From the NCBI RefSeq assembly GCF_017591425.1, contig NW_024465751.1, forward strand, positions 1,922,001 to 1,986,000: DNA of 64,000 bases, written 5' to 3'. The stretch comes from Ochotona curzoniae. Lineage: Eukaryota; Chordata; Mammalia; Lagomorpha; Ochotonidae. Under the pieces are notes generated by a model. That model did not search any database, was not told the origin of the DNA, and worked only from the letters and a program-made list of their open reading frames with translations. Numbering within the stretch: position 1 is the first letter of the stretch; the number at the start of each line of letters is the position of its first letter. The translations under genes and the position numbers were made by a program. Shown in pieces: positions 63,276 to 64,000 of the stretch.

Positions 63276-64000
63276 AAGAGGAAGCAGAGTTTGGCTACAG
63301 AAGGGCTGGAGGTGAGTTAGGAAACCCAGTGAAGAACGGGACTGCTGCACATCCTGCAGAAATGAGGCCCGTGGGATCCTGGATGCCATGGAAGGCAGGG
63401 GTGTCACAAGGGCGACATGTTGACAGGGTACACCTATTTGCTCATCAGTGCTCCACGCAGCACCCATTGCCTTGGCCACAGTGATTCAGTATTCTCTTTT
63501 GTATTAACCCCAAGTGTTGACACTGCTGCATTCAGAAGATGACGGTAGACCATCAGGAAAGTTATTACCCACCAAAGTGGGAACTCCACGGTCATTTATT
63601 GAACTGACACATTGAGGGACAGCAGAAATGTCACATAACTCAGAAACAAAATTCTAGGATGATGAAATCCTCCATTGTGGAAAGATCTGAAAGTGCAGGC
63701 TTCTGAGATGGGAATTGCAGGTGGGTGGAGGGGGCCAACATCCTCATTTGCCGCCTTTGCGTTTTGAGATCATAAGCTTTCTGGGACTTTTTAATTTGTT
63801 CAACTGCTTGCACAAAATCCCTGATCAAAATCTGTTTACCAGTCTGGCTTGGACCTATGCTGCCTGTTGGTACTCAGGGCTGTGGATCCCATCTGGGCCG
63901 TCTGTGACATGGTACTGACAATGCCCTTTTTGCAACACCTCAGAAAGCAAGCACTTGACCGTGAATGGAAAGTGTTTAACACAGACATTCCACAGAGACC

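Larger units (their letters stand above)
51714..64000 (-). other. TG: TG intron (partial), no further exon found
   Basis: 12.3 kb to the window edge. It contains five C-type SINEs, one mariner-type fragment (58880-58945), MIR and L2-like remnants, a CA repeat and a long purine tract. I looked for a cysteine-rich exon that would end in phase 1 on the - strand and found none, but a short exon could be missed by eye. Confidence 0.7.

Overview
This window is a mammalian nuclear locus, not a prokaryotic one. Coding exons are short, bounded by GT/AG splice sites and separated by kilobases of intron, and the rest is ancient SINEs (MIR), microsatellites and LINE debris. About a dozen copies of a tRNA-derived SINE end in a CAAATAAATAAA-type tail and carry the conserved stretch CATCCCATATGGGYRCYGGTT. 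That is the lagomorph C-type SINE (CSINE), so the source is a rabbit, hare or pika. The sequence alone does not tell me which.

Two genes are present. (1) SLA (Src-like adaptor, SLAP) lies on the + strand. Seven coding exons between 10391 and 28896 join in frame to a 276-residue protein with an N-terminal myristoylation glycine, an SH3 domain, an SH2 domain and a basic tail. A 3'UTR of about 1.35 kb runs to an AATAAA signal at 30224. (2) TG (thyroglobulin) lies on the - strand. Six consecutive exons between 51713 and 37300 encode the last cysteine-rich type 3 repeat, the hinge, and the first part of the C-terminal cholinesterase-like (ChEL) domain. All six phases join correctly.

The layout is nested and antisense. 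The whole SLA gene sits inside the TG intron that follows the 37300-37502 exon (intron 41 in human numbering, by inference). That intron continues past the left edge of the window. From left to right: 1-10362 is SLA upstream and TG intron sequence with small CpG clusters and a degenerate 45-bp tandem array; 10363-30245 is SLA; 30246-37299 is TG intron with old LINE-1 and LTR fragments; 37300-51713 holds the TG exons; 51714-64000 is upstream TG intron, where I found no further TG exon.

The two genes serve different tissues. TG is the secreted thyroid prohormone scaffold. SLA is a cytoplasmic adaptor that down-regulates antigen-receptor signalling in lymphocytes. The sequence shows no shared pathway, so the interest lies in the nested architecture. 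I see no undescribed system. The best leads are a GT microsatellite directly next to the SLA exon 6 splice donor, an identical 79-bp tandem array in SLA intron 3, CpG clusters that may mark SLA promoters, and a family of hairpin-like mariner-type elements scattered through the locus.
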